From positions 620,001 to 684,000 of the forward strand of contig NZ_OY781365.1 in assembly GCF_963676815.1 (NCBI RefSeq): a stretch of DNA of 64,000 nucleotides. The letters run 5' to 3'. The translations under genes were made by a program, and so were the position numbers. The stretch is from an uncultured Draconibacterium sp. GTDB taxonomy: Bacteria; Bacteroidota; Bacteroidia; Bacteroidales; Prolixibacteraceae. The stretch's first letter is position 1, and every line of letters begins with the position of its first letter. Below the pieces are notes generated by a model. It saw only the letters and a program-made list of their open reading frames with translations. It ran no database searches and had not been told where the DNA came from. This document shows positions 41,565-50,956 of this stretch, piece by piece.

Positions 41565-42407
41565 CTATCTCAGTTCCCGAGGTTGAATAACATCCATATC
41601 ATTGTAATCGAGGTTTTCGCCCGCCATTCCCCAGATAAAAATGTAGTTTGATGTTCCGGCAGCCGAATGGATCGACCACTCAGGAGAAATCACTGCTTGT
41701 TCGTTTTTCATCCAGATGTGACGTGTTTCCTGTGGCTCGCCCATAAAATGACAAACAGCTTGTTCGTCAGGAACTTCGAAATAGAAATAAACCTCGTTAC
41801 GGCGCGTGTGCTGATGTGCAGGCATGGTATTCCAAACACTTCCCGGTTTTAACTCAGTCATTCCCATTTGCAGCTGGCAGGTATCAACAACCGTGTTAAT
41901 CATCAGCTGGTTAATATTTCTTTCGTTCGATGTTTCCAGGCTTCCCAGATGAAGAACATTGGCGTCGGCCAAAGTAACTTGCTTGTTAGGATATTCTTTG
42001 TGTGCAGGTGCCGAGTTAAAATAAAAGTGTGCAGGTTTGGCTGCGTCGTCCGATTTAAAAGTAACCTCTTTGCTTCCACGGCCGATGTATAAGGCATCTT
42101 TGTAAGTCATTTTATACTCCGTTCCGTCAACCACAATGGTTCCGGATCCACCAACATTCATTACACCAACTTCGCGGCGCTCGCAAAAATAGGCAGCTTT
42201 CAGCGGATCGATGGTTTCCAGAGGAAGGTCATCGGTTACAGGAACAGCACCACCAATAATATAACGCTCAATCGATGAATAAACCATACGAACGTTACCC
42301 TCTTCCATCAGGTTTTCCACTAAAAATTCTTTTCTGATTTTTTCTGTATCGTATTTCTTAAAATCCTCAGGATGATAAGCATACCTTCTTTCATAAATTG
42401 TTGCCAT
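41565..42407 (-). CDS. kduI: 5-keto-4-deoxyuronate isomerase
   Basis: A 280-residue cupin-fold zinc enzyme that isomerises 5-keto-4-deoxyuronate, the open form of unsaturated uronates released by polysaccharide lyases. The ATG at 42407 (MATIYERRYAYHPED) gives the family length; the 26-codon upstream frame overlaps the promoter. The zinc-binding set is visible in WNTMPAHQHTRRNEVYFYFE (two His, Glu) plus the later His in IHSAAGT. First gene of the kduI-kduD-DUF4861 group, divergent from a LacI regulator. Confidence 0.94.
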   Translation of the reverse strand: MATIYERRYAYHPEDFKKYDTEKIRKEFLVENLMEEGNVRMVYSSIERYIIGGAVPVTDDLPLETIDPLKAAYFCERREVGVMNVGGSGTIVVDGTEYKMTYKDALYIGRGSKEVTFKSDDAAKPAHFYFNSAPAHKEYPNKQVTLADANVLHLGSLETSNERNINQLMINTVVDTCQLQMGMTELKPGSVWNTMPAHQHTRRNEVYFYFEVPDEQAVCHFMGEPQETRHIWMKNEQAVISPEWSIHSAAGTSNYIFIWGMAGENLDYNDMDVIQPRELR

Positions 42408-42470
42408 AGTATTTAATTTTTTATTCTTAAACGATTTAATTCTGCAAATGTAAGAAGAAAGAAATAGAAT

Positions 42471-42484
42471 TGCAATCGATTGCA
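42471..42484. promoter_or_regulatory. Palindromic LacI-family operator in the kduI/regulator gap
   Basis: TGCAATCGATTGCA is a perfect 14-base palindrome with a central CG, the usual layout for LacI-family operators. It sits 63 bases upstream of kduI and 44 bases upstream of the regulator gene, so one site could control both promoters. Confidence 0.7.
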
Positions 42485-42528
42485 TTGATTAAAAATATTC
42501 TTAACTTTGTCGTTAAATAACACGACAA

Positions 42529-43557
42529 ATGGCGCAAAAACCGGAAATTACAATTCATGATATAGCCAAAAAGCTGAATATTTCGGCTTCCACAGTTTCG
42601 CGGGCATTAAAAGACAACCCTCTGATTAGCGAAGCAACAAGGAAAAAGATAAAAAAAGCGGCACTTGATATGGGCTATCGCCCAAATGTTATGGCGGCAA
42701 ATCTGCGCACCCGACGTACCAATACTATTGGTGTTATTGTTCCCCTAATCAACCGGCACTTTTTTTCATCAGTAATTTCCGGAATTGAGGATGTTGCTTA
42801 CAAACAGGGATTTGCCGTTACCATTTCGCAATCGAACGACAACCTGGAAAAAGAAAGTACTATCGCACACTCTTTATTTTCGAATCGTGTTGATGGACTG
42901 ATTTTGTCGATTGGAATGGAAACTCAAACGTATGATCACCTGAAGCTTTTTTCGGAGAGAAATATTCCACTGGTGTTTTTCGATCGGATTGTAGAAGAAA
43001 TTCCTGCACATAAAATTGTTGTTGACGATTTTGGTGGTGCCTACCGGGCTACACAACACCTTCTTGAACAGGGCCGGAAAAATATAGCTCATATTGGCGG
43101 ACCTCTCAACCTGCAAATTTATGAAAAACGGGAGGCCGGGTACCGGCAAGCAATTAGCAATGCAGGACTTCAAATTAACGAGAACCTGATTTTGCACAAT
43201 AGCCTTACCCGCGAAGATGGACTTAATGCGATAAAAAAGATAATCCGCTCAAAAGAAAGACCCGATGCAATTTTTTGTGCCAACGATACCACCGCACTCA
43301 GTACCATTATTTATTTAAAGGAAAAAGGAATTAAAGTGCCGGAAGACATAGCCATTGTAGGATTTAGCAACGAACCATTTAGCGAACTGGTAACACCATC
43401 AATATCAACAATAAAGCAGCCGGGTTTTGAAATGGGCCAAAAAGCAGCCGAACTATTAATTAAACAAATTAGCAGCAAAACAAAATCCAAAACATATGAA
43501 ACCATAATGATGGAGACAGAACTGATTGTTCGGGATTCCTCCTCAAAAAACCAATAA
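42529..43557 (+). CDS. LacI-family transcriptional regulator
   Basis: A 342-residue repressor-type protein. The N-terminal helix-turn-helix and hinge are clear: ITIHDIAKKLNISASTVSRA at about 6-25 and YRPNVMAANLRTRRTNTIGV leading to a periplasmic-binding-like effector domain (IVPLINRHFFSSVISGIED, VFFDRIVEEIP, HIGGPLNLQIYEKREAGYRQA, DAIFCANDTTA). Divergent from kduI with a palindromic operator between, so it most likely controls the unsaturated-uronate genes and itself. The effector is probably a keto-deoxy sugar acid, by analogy. Confidence 0.9.
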   Translation: MAQKPEITIHDIAKKLNISASTVSRALKDNPLISEATRKKIKKAALDMGYRPNVMAANLRTRRTNTIGVIVPLINRHFFSSVISGIEDVAYKQGFAVTISQSNDNLEKESTIAHSLFSNRVDGLILSIGMETQTYDHLKLFSERNIPLVFFDRIVEEIPAHKIVVDDFGGAYRATQHLLEQGRKNIAHIGGPLNLQIYEKREAGYRQAISNAGLQINENLILHNSLTREDGLNAIKKIIRSKERPDAIFCANDTTALSTIIYLKEKGIKVPEDIAIVGFSNEPFSELVTPSISTIKQPGFEMGQKAAELLIKQISSKTKSKTYETIMMETELIVRDSSSKNQ

Positions 43558-43762
43558 CATTATAATACATTAAATAGTTATGTAAACTCGCAACTATAAA
43601 AATCAGTATTACGAACTAAAACCCTAGTATTTTTTCAAACATTCTGACTCTTCTTAAGAAAAAACTCCCCTAAAAAACATTGTTTCACACCCTCTGTTTC
43701 AGCATTTTCTACGGATCACCACTAGCTCTTACTACGTAAATTTGAAAAGTAATAAGGGTTAC
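43558..43762. other. AT-rich gap without recognised feature
   Basis: About 200 bases between the LacI-family gene and the T9SS cargo gene. I see no hairpin terminator or promoter box I would defend. Confidence 0.4.
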
Positions 43763-44950
43763 ATGAAATCGAAAAGCAATATACTAATTTTGGGGTTGCT
43801 GAGTGTTTTGTATATTTTTCAAACCAATGTTGTTAAAGCAACAAAACATTCTGAATATACTCTACTTGAATCAAGTATACCTCCCGTTGCACAAAACGAT
43901 ACTTTTATCCACATCGCACAAAATCTTTTAACGCTTACCGGAAATGTTTTACTAAATGATTACGATCCTAACGGAGATGAAATCAGTATCTACTTTGCTG
44001 AATCGCCGAAAGAGGCCTATCTAAAAATGCAAGCTGACGGCAACTTTGTATTACAACTTCCTCCCCGATTCAGCGGTATTATTGAGTTCGAATATTATAT
44101 AAAAGAACTTACAGAAGATGAGTATACAGCGCTAGCCCATGTTTTTGTACAAATTATTAAAAACAGCGATTTGGATATGGTAGAAGATGCTGTTGATATG
44201 GATAATGACAACGATGGTTTGCCGGATAGCCTGGAAGGAATTGGCATTGATACCGACAACGACGGAATTCCGAATAATTATGATATTGACAGTGACAATG
44301 ACGGAATTCCTGACAATACGGAATGGCAAGACGAATTCAGTTACGTTGCGCCACTTTATGTTGACGCTAACAACAATGGCTGGGATGATGCTTATGATAC
44401 CGAATTGGGCGGTACCTGCTATTCGCCTGTTGATACCGATGAAGATGGAATACCGGATATGCTTGATCGAGATTCAGACTCGGATGGTAAAAACGATCTT
44501 GCTGAAGCTTTTGATTTTAACGAGGATGGACGTGCCGATATTCAGCTTTTGTTTTCGGATATGGACGAGGACGGCCTCGACGATGCTTTTGACTGTGTTG
44601 TTAAAGGTCGCGATTGGCAAAATTCAATTGCCAGCACATGTTCGCTTGTTGATTTAAACCAGGATGGTGTTCGCGATTGGCGCGATTTTACAAGTCATTT
44701 TAATTATAGCAGTGCATACATTTATCCCAATCCCGCAGTTCGGTCATTCCAGGTTTTTCATCCCAAGCAAAAATATAATCAACAACTCATCATTCAAATT
44801 CGCGATATACAAGGCCAGGTAAAAAAAATATACAAAACTGCGCACAGCAACGATTACATTCCTGTTCAGGATTTAATTAACGGATCGTACATTGTAACGG
44901 TTACTACCGACGATTCTACCTATTCGCAGCAGGTTATAATACAACATTAA
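43763..44950 (+). CDS. Secreted calcium-binding-repeat protein with T9SS type A sorting domain
   Basis: A 395-residue exported protein from the ATG at 43763. Order: signal peptide (ILGLLSVLYIFQTNVVKA), an Ig/cadherin-like domain (about 45-130, PPVAQNDTFIHI and NVLLNDYDPNGDEI), six or so thrombospondin type 3 calcium-binding loops (about 145-290; DMDNDNDGLPDS, DTDNDGIPNNYDIDSDNDG, DTDEDGIPDMLDRDSDSDG), and a C-terminal type IX sorting domain (IYPNPAVRSFQV, RDIQGQVKKIYKT, NGSYIVTV). It would be exported and anchored at the cell surface. No enzyme domain is present; adhesion or spacer roles are plausible. Confidence 0.85.
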   Translation: MKSKSNILILGLLSVLYIFQTNVVKATKHSEYTLLESSIPPVAQNDTFIHIAQNLLTLTGNVLLNDYDPNGDEISIYFAESPKEAYLKMQADGNFVLQLPPRFSGIIEFEYYIKELTEDEYTALAHVFVQIIKNSDLDMVEDAVDMDNDNDGLPDSLEGIGIDTDNDGIPNNYDIDSDNDGIPDNTEWQDEFSYVAPLYVDANNNGWDDAYDTELGGTCYSPVDTDEDGIPDMLDRDSDSDGKNDLAEAFDFNEDGRADIQLLFSDMDEDGLDDAFDCVVKGRDWQNSIASTCSLVDLNQDGVRDWRDFTSHFNYSSAYIYPNPAVRSFQVFHPKQKYNQQLIIQIRDIQGQVKKIYKTAHSNDYIPVQDLINGSYIVTVTTDDSTYSQQVIIQH

Positions 44951-45092
44951 TTCCAAAAAATTTCTAAAAATTGTAACCCTCTTCATTTTTTGCTGTCACT
45001 ATCTGTAACATCGACAAAATATGGATTCGTATCATTTATCGATAAAAAACGTTGATTGGTCGGATTTTTAAAAACAGATTTATATGATGTAT

Positions 45093-45100
45093 TACTTTTG
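45093..45100 (+). promoter_or_regulatory. Possible -7 promoter box upstream of TonB receptor gene
   Basis: TACTTTTG matches TAnnTTTG and is 71 bases upstream of the chosen ATG. No strong -33 element is clear, so this is tentative. Confidence 0.35.
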
Positions 45101-45170
45101 TCGAAGCTAGAAAACAATGTGGATGTTAAAACAGGCATCCGATAACAGAAAACAAATACAAAAGCCAAAA

Positions 45171-47519
45171 ATGATGAAAACAATGATGTTACTCCTTCTT
45201 CTATTTTTAGGAGTTGTAGTACAAGCACAGAACATTACCTTAAGTGGTTACCTCAAAGACGCTTCCAACGGAGAAGCGCTTATTGGTGCTACGGTTTATG
45301 TTGAAGAACTAAAACAGGGCACCGCATCAAATGCCTACGGATTTTACTCACTAACAATTCCCGAAGGGAGCTACACGCTTCAGGTTTCGTTTATTGGTTA
45401 CCAAACCATTAAACAGAAAATCGATGCCAGGGAAAGTCTAAACATTTCGCTTTCGTTACAGGAAAACACCGAAGTAATGGAAGAGATTATTGTAAGCGGA
45501 GAAGCTGCAAATGCCAATGTGGAACGTATTGAAATGGGGATGGAAAAACTTCCGGTTAAAACCATCCAAAAACTTCCGGCATTTATGGGCGAAGTGGATA
45601 TTATCCGCACCATACAGCTGTTGCCCGGAATTCAAAGTGGTGGTGAAGCCAGCTCGGGCTTATATGTTCGTGGCGGCGGACCCGACGAAAACCTGATGAT
45701 TTTGGATGAAGCACCGGTTTACAATGCCTCTCACCTAATGGGTTTCTTTTCGGTATTTAACTCAAATGCCATAAAAGATATCCAGGTATACAAAAGTGGT
45801 ATTCCTGCCGAATACGGAGGAAAAGCCTCGTCGGTGATTGATATCAGGCAAAAAGATGGAAACTCGAAACAGTTTGGTTTTGATGGTGGAATTGGAAACC
45901 TCTCGAGCCGCTTAACTTTGGAAGGACCAATTATTAAAGACAAATGGAGTTTTCTGCTCGCCGGTCGTCGTACATATTACGATATTTTGGGTAAAGCTGC
46001 CGGCATAGATGAGTTAGCTGACAACACCATGTATTTCTACGATTTGAACGGAAAATCAAATCTAGTTATCAACAACAACAACCGCATTTACCTTTCAGGT
46101 TATATGGGCGAGGATGTTTTTGAGATGGGAGAATCAATGTATATGCGCTGGGGAAACGCCACTGCCACTGCCCGCTGGAATCACATTTTCGGAGATAAGA
46201 TATTCATGAATATTTCGGCTATTTTCTCTAACTACGATTATAAACTCGGAGTTCCGGGAGATAATGCTGACAATTTCGACTGGTCATCGCGCATAAAAGA
46301 TTACAACGGAAAGGCCGATTTTACGTGGTTTATGAATCCACAGAACACCGTAAAATTTGGTATAAATGCCATTAAACATCAGTTCCGGCCGGGTAAGATT
46401 ACTACCAATGGAGATAACTCGATGTTCTCTGATATGGAACTTGCACATTATAATGCTATTGAGAGCGCAGCGTATCTTTCGAACGAACAAAAACTATCCG
46501 ATCGTTTTTCATTGCAATACGGCGTTCGTTTAAGTCATTTCCAACAAATAGGAAAAGGAGAAGTCAATGTTTACCAGGATCCGGAAAATCCGGCTGAAGA
46601 CGAAATTATTGAAACCATCAGCTACGATAAGAATGATAAGATCGGTGATGCCTTTGTACATCTCGAGCCACGTTTAAGTATGAAATATACCCTCGACCGT
46701 AACAGCTCGGTAAAAGCGTCATACAACCGCATGGTGCAAAACCTGCATCTTATTTCGAACACACAGTCGCCTACCCCGCTTGATATCTGGTTACCATCAA
46801 GCACCTACATAAAACCATTGAAAGTTGACCAGATGTCGCTCGGCTATTTCCGAAACTTTCAACAAAATATGTGGGAAACATCGGTTGAGGTATATTACAA
46901 AGACATGCACAATGTGCTCGATTACATTGAAGGCGCTGAACTGTTCCTGAACGATGCTATTGAAACTGAACTACTTCACGGATCGGGCGAATCGAAAGGA
47001 TTGGAAGCGCTGGTAAAAAAATCAAAAGGTAAACTTACCGGTTGGGTAGGTTACACCTGGTCGAAAACAGAGCGCGAAATTCCGGGTATTAATAACGGAA
47101 ATCCATACCCATCATCTTACGACCGCACTCACGATCTGTCATTGGTATCAAGCTATCAACTAAACGACCGATGGAATTTTGCAGCCAATTTTGTTTATGC
47201 AACGGGTACTCCAACATCATATCCGGTAGCAAAATACAATATGCAGGGTAACCAGGTTTACGAATATTCGGCACGTAACAGCAACCGAATTCCCGATTAT
47301 AACCGCCTGGATTTATCATTTACCTACGACTTTAAAAAGAATGAGAACCGACGTTTTAAACAATCGATAAATGTATCGGTTTACAACATTTACGGACGTC
47401 GTAATGCTTATTCAATTACTCCTGAGGCCAACGAAGATAATCCGAATCAAACGGAATTCATTCGCTTGTCGATCATCGGGGCCCCTATCCCATCAATCAC
47501 TTATAACTTCAAATTTTAA
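45171..47519 (+). CDS. TonB-dependent receptor with carboxypeptidase-like domain
   Basis: A 782-residue outer-membrane receptor from the ATG at 45171; signal peptide MMKTMMLLLLLFLGVVVQAQ. An N-terminal carboxypeptidase-like fold (ITLSGYLKDASNGEALIGAT) precedes the plug (LPAFMGEVDIIRTIQLLPGI, GLYVRGGGPDENLMILDEAP, GFFSVFNSNAIKDIQVYKSG) and the barrel ending PIPSITYNFKF. This subtype, unlike SusC, pairs with a DUF4249 lipoprotein, and here that gene follows five bases later. The substrate is unknown; iron, peptide or adhesion roles have been suggested for such pairs. The longer 5' frame from 45117 lacks a signal peptide at its start and is less likely. Confidence 0.9.
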   Translation: MMKTMMLLLLLFLGVVVQAQNITLSGYLKDASNGEALIGATVYVEELKQGTASNAYGFYSLTIPEGSYTLQVSFIGYQTIKQKIDARESLNISLSLQENTEVMEEIIVSGEAANANVERIEMGMEKLPVKTIQKLPAFMGEVDIIRTIQLLPGIQSGGEASSGLYVRGGGPDENLMILDEAPVYNASHLMGFFSVFNSNAIKDIQVYKSGIPAEYGGKASSVIDIRQKDGNSKQFGFDGGIGNLSSRLTLEGPIIKDKWSFLLAGRRTYYDILGKAAGIDELADNTMYFYDLNGKSNLVINNNNRIYLSGYMGEDVFEMGESMYMRWGNATATARWNHIFGDKIFMNISAIFSNYDYKLGVPGDNADNFDWSSRIKDYNGKADFTWFMNPQNTVKFGINAIKHQFRPGKITTNGDNSMFSDMELAHYNAIESAAYLSNEQKLSDRFSLQYGVRLSHFQQIGKGEVNVYQDPENPAEDEIIETISYDKNDKIGDAFVHLEPRLSMKYTLDRNSSVKASYNRMVQNLHLISNTQSPTPLDIWLPSSTYIKPLKVDQMSLGYFRNFQQNMWETSVEVYYKDMHNVLDYIEGAELFLNDAIETELLHGSGESKGLEALVKKSKGKLTGWVGYTWSKTEREIPGINNGNPYPSSYDRTHDLSLVSSYQLNDRWNFAANFVYATGTPTSYPVAKYNMQGNQVYEYSARNSNRIPDYNRLDLSFTYDFKKNENRRFKQSINVSVYNIYGRRNAYSITPEANEDNPNQTEFIRLSIIGAPIPSITYNFKF

Positions 47520-47524
47520 ACGTC

Positions 47525-48442
47525 ATGAAAACAGCACAAATAATAAAAGGAATTATCATACTGCTATTTGCCGTTGTTGCACTCACCTCGTGCGAAGATA
47601 TAGTTGAGGTTGAGCTGAACGAAGCAGATATTAATCTGATAGCAGTTGAGGCCTACATAAACACAAAAGCCGAAAACAATGTGTACGTAAAACTGGAACG
47701 TACGCTTGCGGTAAATCAAACAGCACAAAATCCGGTTATCAATAATGCCGTGGTACAATTAAGCGACAACGCCGAAACGCCAAATACAGTAACACTTGAA
47801 GAAGAAGGATCGACAGGAGTTTATTCGTTGCCGGCCGGAACTGATTATCCGGGAATTCCGGGCCGTACATACACGTTAACCATTACAACACCTGATGGCA
47901 CCGTAATTACCGGCGAAGAATATTTACAGGAAGTTGAAAACCTTGATACTGTTAAGGTTAATCTTAGCGATCGTGGAGATTTCGAATACCTGGGCATTTT
48001 CATAAACTCTCAGGAAACTCAAGGCTTAGGAAATTATTACAAATGGGACATTTATATAAATGGTGAATTTTTAAACGATGGCGAAGACCTGGCTTTTGCC
48101 AGCGACGAACTGGTAGATGGAAATTATATCTACGATATGCTTATTCTTCTTGATTGGGAAGATGAAGAAGAAGATAAGATTCTGCATCCGGGCGATACAA
48201 TTGTGGTAGAACAATTATCCATCTCAGCAGCCGCTTATGACTTTTACTGGAGTTTGAGCGATCAGGCCTGGGCAGGAAGTCCGTTTAGCGTACCGCCCGC
48301 AAATGTTCCGAGCAACCTCAGTTCAAACGATGGAAAACGGATACTTGGATTGTTTTCGGCCCGCGATATTTCGGTTGGAAATACGGTAATTATCGACGAA
48401 TCCAATTACACGCCACTGGTTTCGAGCATCCCCGGAATTTAA
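47525..48442 (+). CDS. DUF4249 family lipoprotein
   Basis: A 305-residue outer-membrane lipoprotein with lipobox ALTSC (Cys about 23), followed by the family start EDIVEVELNEADINLIAVEAYI and beta strands such as NAVVQLSDN, GRTYTLTITTPDG and the C-terminal GLFSARDI. DUF4249 proteins are regular partners of non-SusC TonB receptors like the one upstream (five-base gap). Likely a surface-exposed accessory or lid; activity unknown. Confidence 0.87.
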   Translation: MKTAQIIKGIIILLFAVVALTSCEDIVEVELNEADINLIAVEAYINTKAENNVYVKLERTLAVNQTAQNPVINNAVVQLSDNAETPNTVTLEEEGSTGVYSLPAGTDYPGIPGRTYTLTITTPDGTVITGEEYLQEVENLDTVKVNLSDRGDFEYLGIFINSQETQGLGNYYKWDIYINGEFLNDGEDLAFASDELVDGNYIYDMLILLDWEDEEEDKILHPGDTIVVEQLSISAAAYDFYWSLSDQAWAGSPFSVPPANVPSNLSSNDGKRILGLFSARDISVGNTVIIDESNYTPLVSSIPGI

Positions 48443-48484
48443 AAAAACGAAGCTTGCAAAAGGAATTTTGCAAGCTTCGTTTTT
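48443..48484 (+). terminator. Long perfect-stem terminator after DUF4249 gene
   Basis: Nineteen-base perfect arms (48443-48461 and 48466-48484; core ACGAAGCTTGC / GCAAGCTTCGT) with a four-base loop and T-run. It begins right after the stop codon. Confidence 0.9.
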
Positions 48485-48533
48485 GTTGTCGGTATTAATT
48501 GCTACTTTTCGTTAATTTTGCTGTTTTACCGGA

Positions 48534-49523
48534 ATGAATAAGAACATTGAGAAAATAATAAGCTACTTAAAAATTGAACAGCTGAGAAACGACAAACGCG
48601 TGGTCGTTTTTTTAATTTGTGTACTAATTGCAACAGCCCTTTGGTTTTTAAATGCGTTGGAAAAAGATTACACCACTACTATTTCGTACCCGGTGCGGTA
48701 TGTAAGTCCGCCCAACCACCAGTTTTTAGCCAACGAACCTCCGGAGAAACTCGATTTAAAAGTTGATGCACACGGGTTTACACTTTTGCGCCATAAACTC
48801 AATTTTTCGTATTCGCCAATTATTCTGAATCTGACAAATATTACCCGTAACCTGGAGTCGGACAACGGAACTTACCTGGTGCCAACGAATACGTTGAATC
48901 GTCGCATTTCGAGTCAAATAAGTAACGAAATCAGTCTGCAGCAAGTTACTCCGGATATTATCCGCATTGTACTCGACAGCTTAAAAACAAAATCGGTTCC
49001 GGTAAGGGCTGATGTTTCCATCGATTTCAAATCGCAGTTTAACCTTAAAAATCCGGTTTCGTTAAAACCTGGCGAAGTTAAAATTACCGGTCCTGCATCA
49101 ATCGTTGATACCATTCGTTTTCTTACCAGCGAAAAGCGCACATTTAAAGAGCTTGATAAAACAATTACCCGCAATATAAAACTCATTCACCCCACCAGCA
49201 CCACAGTGGTTCCGGTTGAGGCACTGTTACAAATAGAAGTGGAAAAATACACCGAAAAGCAAATTCGTATTCCAATACAGGTTATTAATAAACCAGCCGA
49301 TGTACGAATCAAACTTTTTCCATCGGAAATTACACTGAATTGCAGAGTTGGATTAAGTGAGTTTGATAATATTTCCGATGCTGATTTTCGGGCAATGGTT
49401 GATTATGCCACCATCAGTAACAGCGAAAGTCGACTTAGGGTAAAAATAACGGATAAACCATCGTTTGTTGAGATCACACGCTTTTCTCCCGAATCGGTTG
49501 AATACCTCATTGAAACGTATTAA
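48534..49523 (+). CDS. YbbR-domain membrane-anchored protein
   Basis: A 329-residue protein with one N-terminal membrane helix (RVVVFLICVLIATALWFLNAL, about residues 22-42) and repeated YbbR-like beta domains outside the membrane (YPVRYVSPPNHQ, SVPVRADVSIDF, IRIPIQVINKPADVRI). In Firmicutes YbbR (CdaR) regulates the cyclic-di-AMP synthase; no cdaA gene is next to it here. It shares a transcript direction and five-base spacing with coaE, an arrangement frequent in Bacteroidota. Confidence 0.87.
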   Translation: MNKNIEKIISYLKIEQLRNDKRVVVFLICVLIATALWFLNALEKDYTTTISYPVRYVSPPNHQFLANEPPEKLDLKVDAHGFTLLRHKLNFSYSPIILNLTNITRNLESDNGTYLVPTNTLNRRISSQISNEISLQQVTPDIIRIVLDSLKTKSVPVRADVSIDFKSQFNLKNPVSLKPGEVKITGPASIVDTIRFLTSEKRTFKELDKTITRNIKLIHPTSTTVVPVEALLQIEVEKYTEKQIRIPIQVINKPADVRIKLFPSEITLNCRVGLSEFDNISDADFRAMVDYATISNSESRLRVKITDKPSFVEITRFSPESVEYLIETY

Positions 49524-49528
49524 ATAAC

Positions 49529-50128
49529 ATGGCTTTAAAAATTGGCATTACAGGAGGAATAGGAAGCGGGAAATCGGTTATTTGCCGTATTTTCAACCTA
49601 CTCGGGGCTCCGGTTTTTGAAGCCGATGCCTGGGCCAAAAAGCTGGTTAACACACATCCGGAAATTAAATGCGGACTTATTGACTGGTATGGGCCCAACA
49701 TTTATGCAACAAATGGCACAATTGACCGAAAAAAACTGGCTGGCATTATTTTTACAGATGGCAAAGAGATGCAAAAAGTAAACGGTTTAATTCATCCGGT
49801 GGTGCGGCAAGAATTTATGCTATGGGCCAACGAACAAAATAGTCCGTATGTCATTCACGAAGCGGCTATTCTTTTCGAAAGTGGTTTCTACAAAATGATG
49901 GATTATACCCTATTGGTAACGGCGCCCGTGAATATGCGAATCGACCGCGTTACCCGGCGCGACGGGTCATCAAAAGAAGCAGTGAAAGAACGAATGAGCA
50001 AACAATGGAAAGACGAACAAAAAAGCGAACTCGCTTCAATAGAGATTATAAATGACAATAAAACATTACTCATTCCTCAGATAATAAAAATCGATAAACA
50101 ACTAAAAGAGCATGGGAAAATTTGGTAA
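49529..50128 (+). CDS. coaE: Dephospho-CoA kinase
   Basis: A 199-residue kinase catalysing the final step of coenzyme A synthesis. P-loop GITGGIGSGKS at about residues 6-16, the DXD-type metal motif EADAWAKKL, PVVRQEF, EAAILFESGF and TRRDGSSKEAVKERM are all present, length as in the family. Its last 17 bases overlap the start of the TerB/DnaJ gene, so the two are translationally coupled. Cytoplasmic. Confidence 0.94.
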   Translation: MALKIGITGGIGSGKSVICRIFNLLGAPVFEADAWAKKLVNTHPEIKCGLIDWYGPNIYATNGTIDRKKLAGIIFTDGKEMQKVNGLIHPVVRQEFMLWANEQNSPYVIHEAAILFESGFYKMMDYTLLVTAPVNMRIDRVTRRDGSSKEAVKERMSKQWKDEQKSELASIEIINDNKTLLIPQIIKIDKQLKEHGKIW

Positions 50129-50846
50129 ATGGATAGGCGGAGGACTCGGATGGGCATTGGGTGGCCCTCTGGGAGCAATATTAGGATTTACAATTGGTTC
50201 GATGGTAGATGGCGGACAAGAAGCCGTTAAACGTGGAACACGCGGAGGATATTCGGGCAGAACAACCACCGGCGGATATGTAATGAGCCTGTTGGTTTTG
50301 GTTGCTGCCGTAATGAAAGCCGATGGAAAAGTTCTGAAATCGGAGCTCGATTATGTTAAAAAATTTATGGTGCACAACTTTGGCGAAGACTCGGCACAGG
50401 AAGCTATTAAAATGTTGCGCGACCTGCTGAAACAAACCATTCCGGTTAATGAAGTTTGCCAGCAGATAAAAGCCAACATGAACTACTCGGCTCGCCTGCA
50501 ACTGGTTCATTTTCTGTTCGGAATAGCCCAGGCCGATGGGGAAGTTGATGTAGAAGAACAAAAGCTGATTACTCACATTTGTAACCAAATGGGAATTGGG
50601 AATAACGATTTTGAATCAATTCAGGCCATGTTTGTGCCGAATACCGATGGCGATTATAAAATTCTGGAAATTGAGAAAACAGCTTCTGATGAAGAGCTTA
50701 AAAAGGCCTATCGCCGAATGGCAATGAAATACCATCCTGATAAAGTTAGCAACCTGGGCAACGAAGTACAGAATGCAGCTAAGGAGAAATTTCAGAAAGT
50801 AAACCAAGCCTACGAAAACATTAAAAAGGAACGGAAAATAGCTTAA
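50112..50846 (+). CDS. TerB-DnaJ (DjlA-like) co-chaperone
   Basis: A 244-residue protein with a glycine-rich amphipathic N-terminus (IGGGLGWALGGPLGAILGF), a TerB-like helical domain (about 58-165; MSLLVLVAAVMKADGKVLKSE, FGIAQADGEVDVEEQKLI) and a C-terminal J domain carrying the HPD motif in YHPDKV. The order matches DjlA-type membrane-associated co-chaperones of DnaK, although the N-terminal segment is not a classic membrane helix. It overlaps the end of coaE by 17 bases. Confidence 0.89.
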   Translation: MGKFGKWIGGGLGWALGGPLGAILGFTIGSMVDGGQEAVKRGTRGGYSGRTTTGGYVMSLLVLVAAVMKADGKVLKSELDYVKKFMVHNFGEDSAQEAIKMLRDLLKQTIPVNEVCQQIKANMNYSARLQLVHFLFGIAQADGEVDVEEQKLITHICNQMGIGNNDFESIQAMFVPNTDGDYKILEIEKTASDEELKKAYRRMAMKYHPDKVSNLGNEVQNAAKEKFQKVNQAYENIKKERKIA

Positions 50847-50956
50847 TTAGTTAGCAGTAGCAGTTCTTTCTCATCTTCAAGCAAGATGTTTGAAAAATCT
50901 GTTACTCTGCAACAACCTGTATACAGGTTACTCACTTCGCCAAAAATAACAAGATC

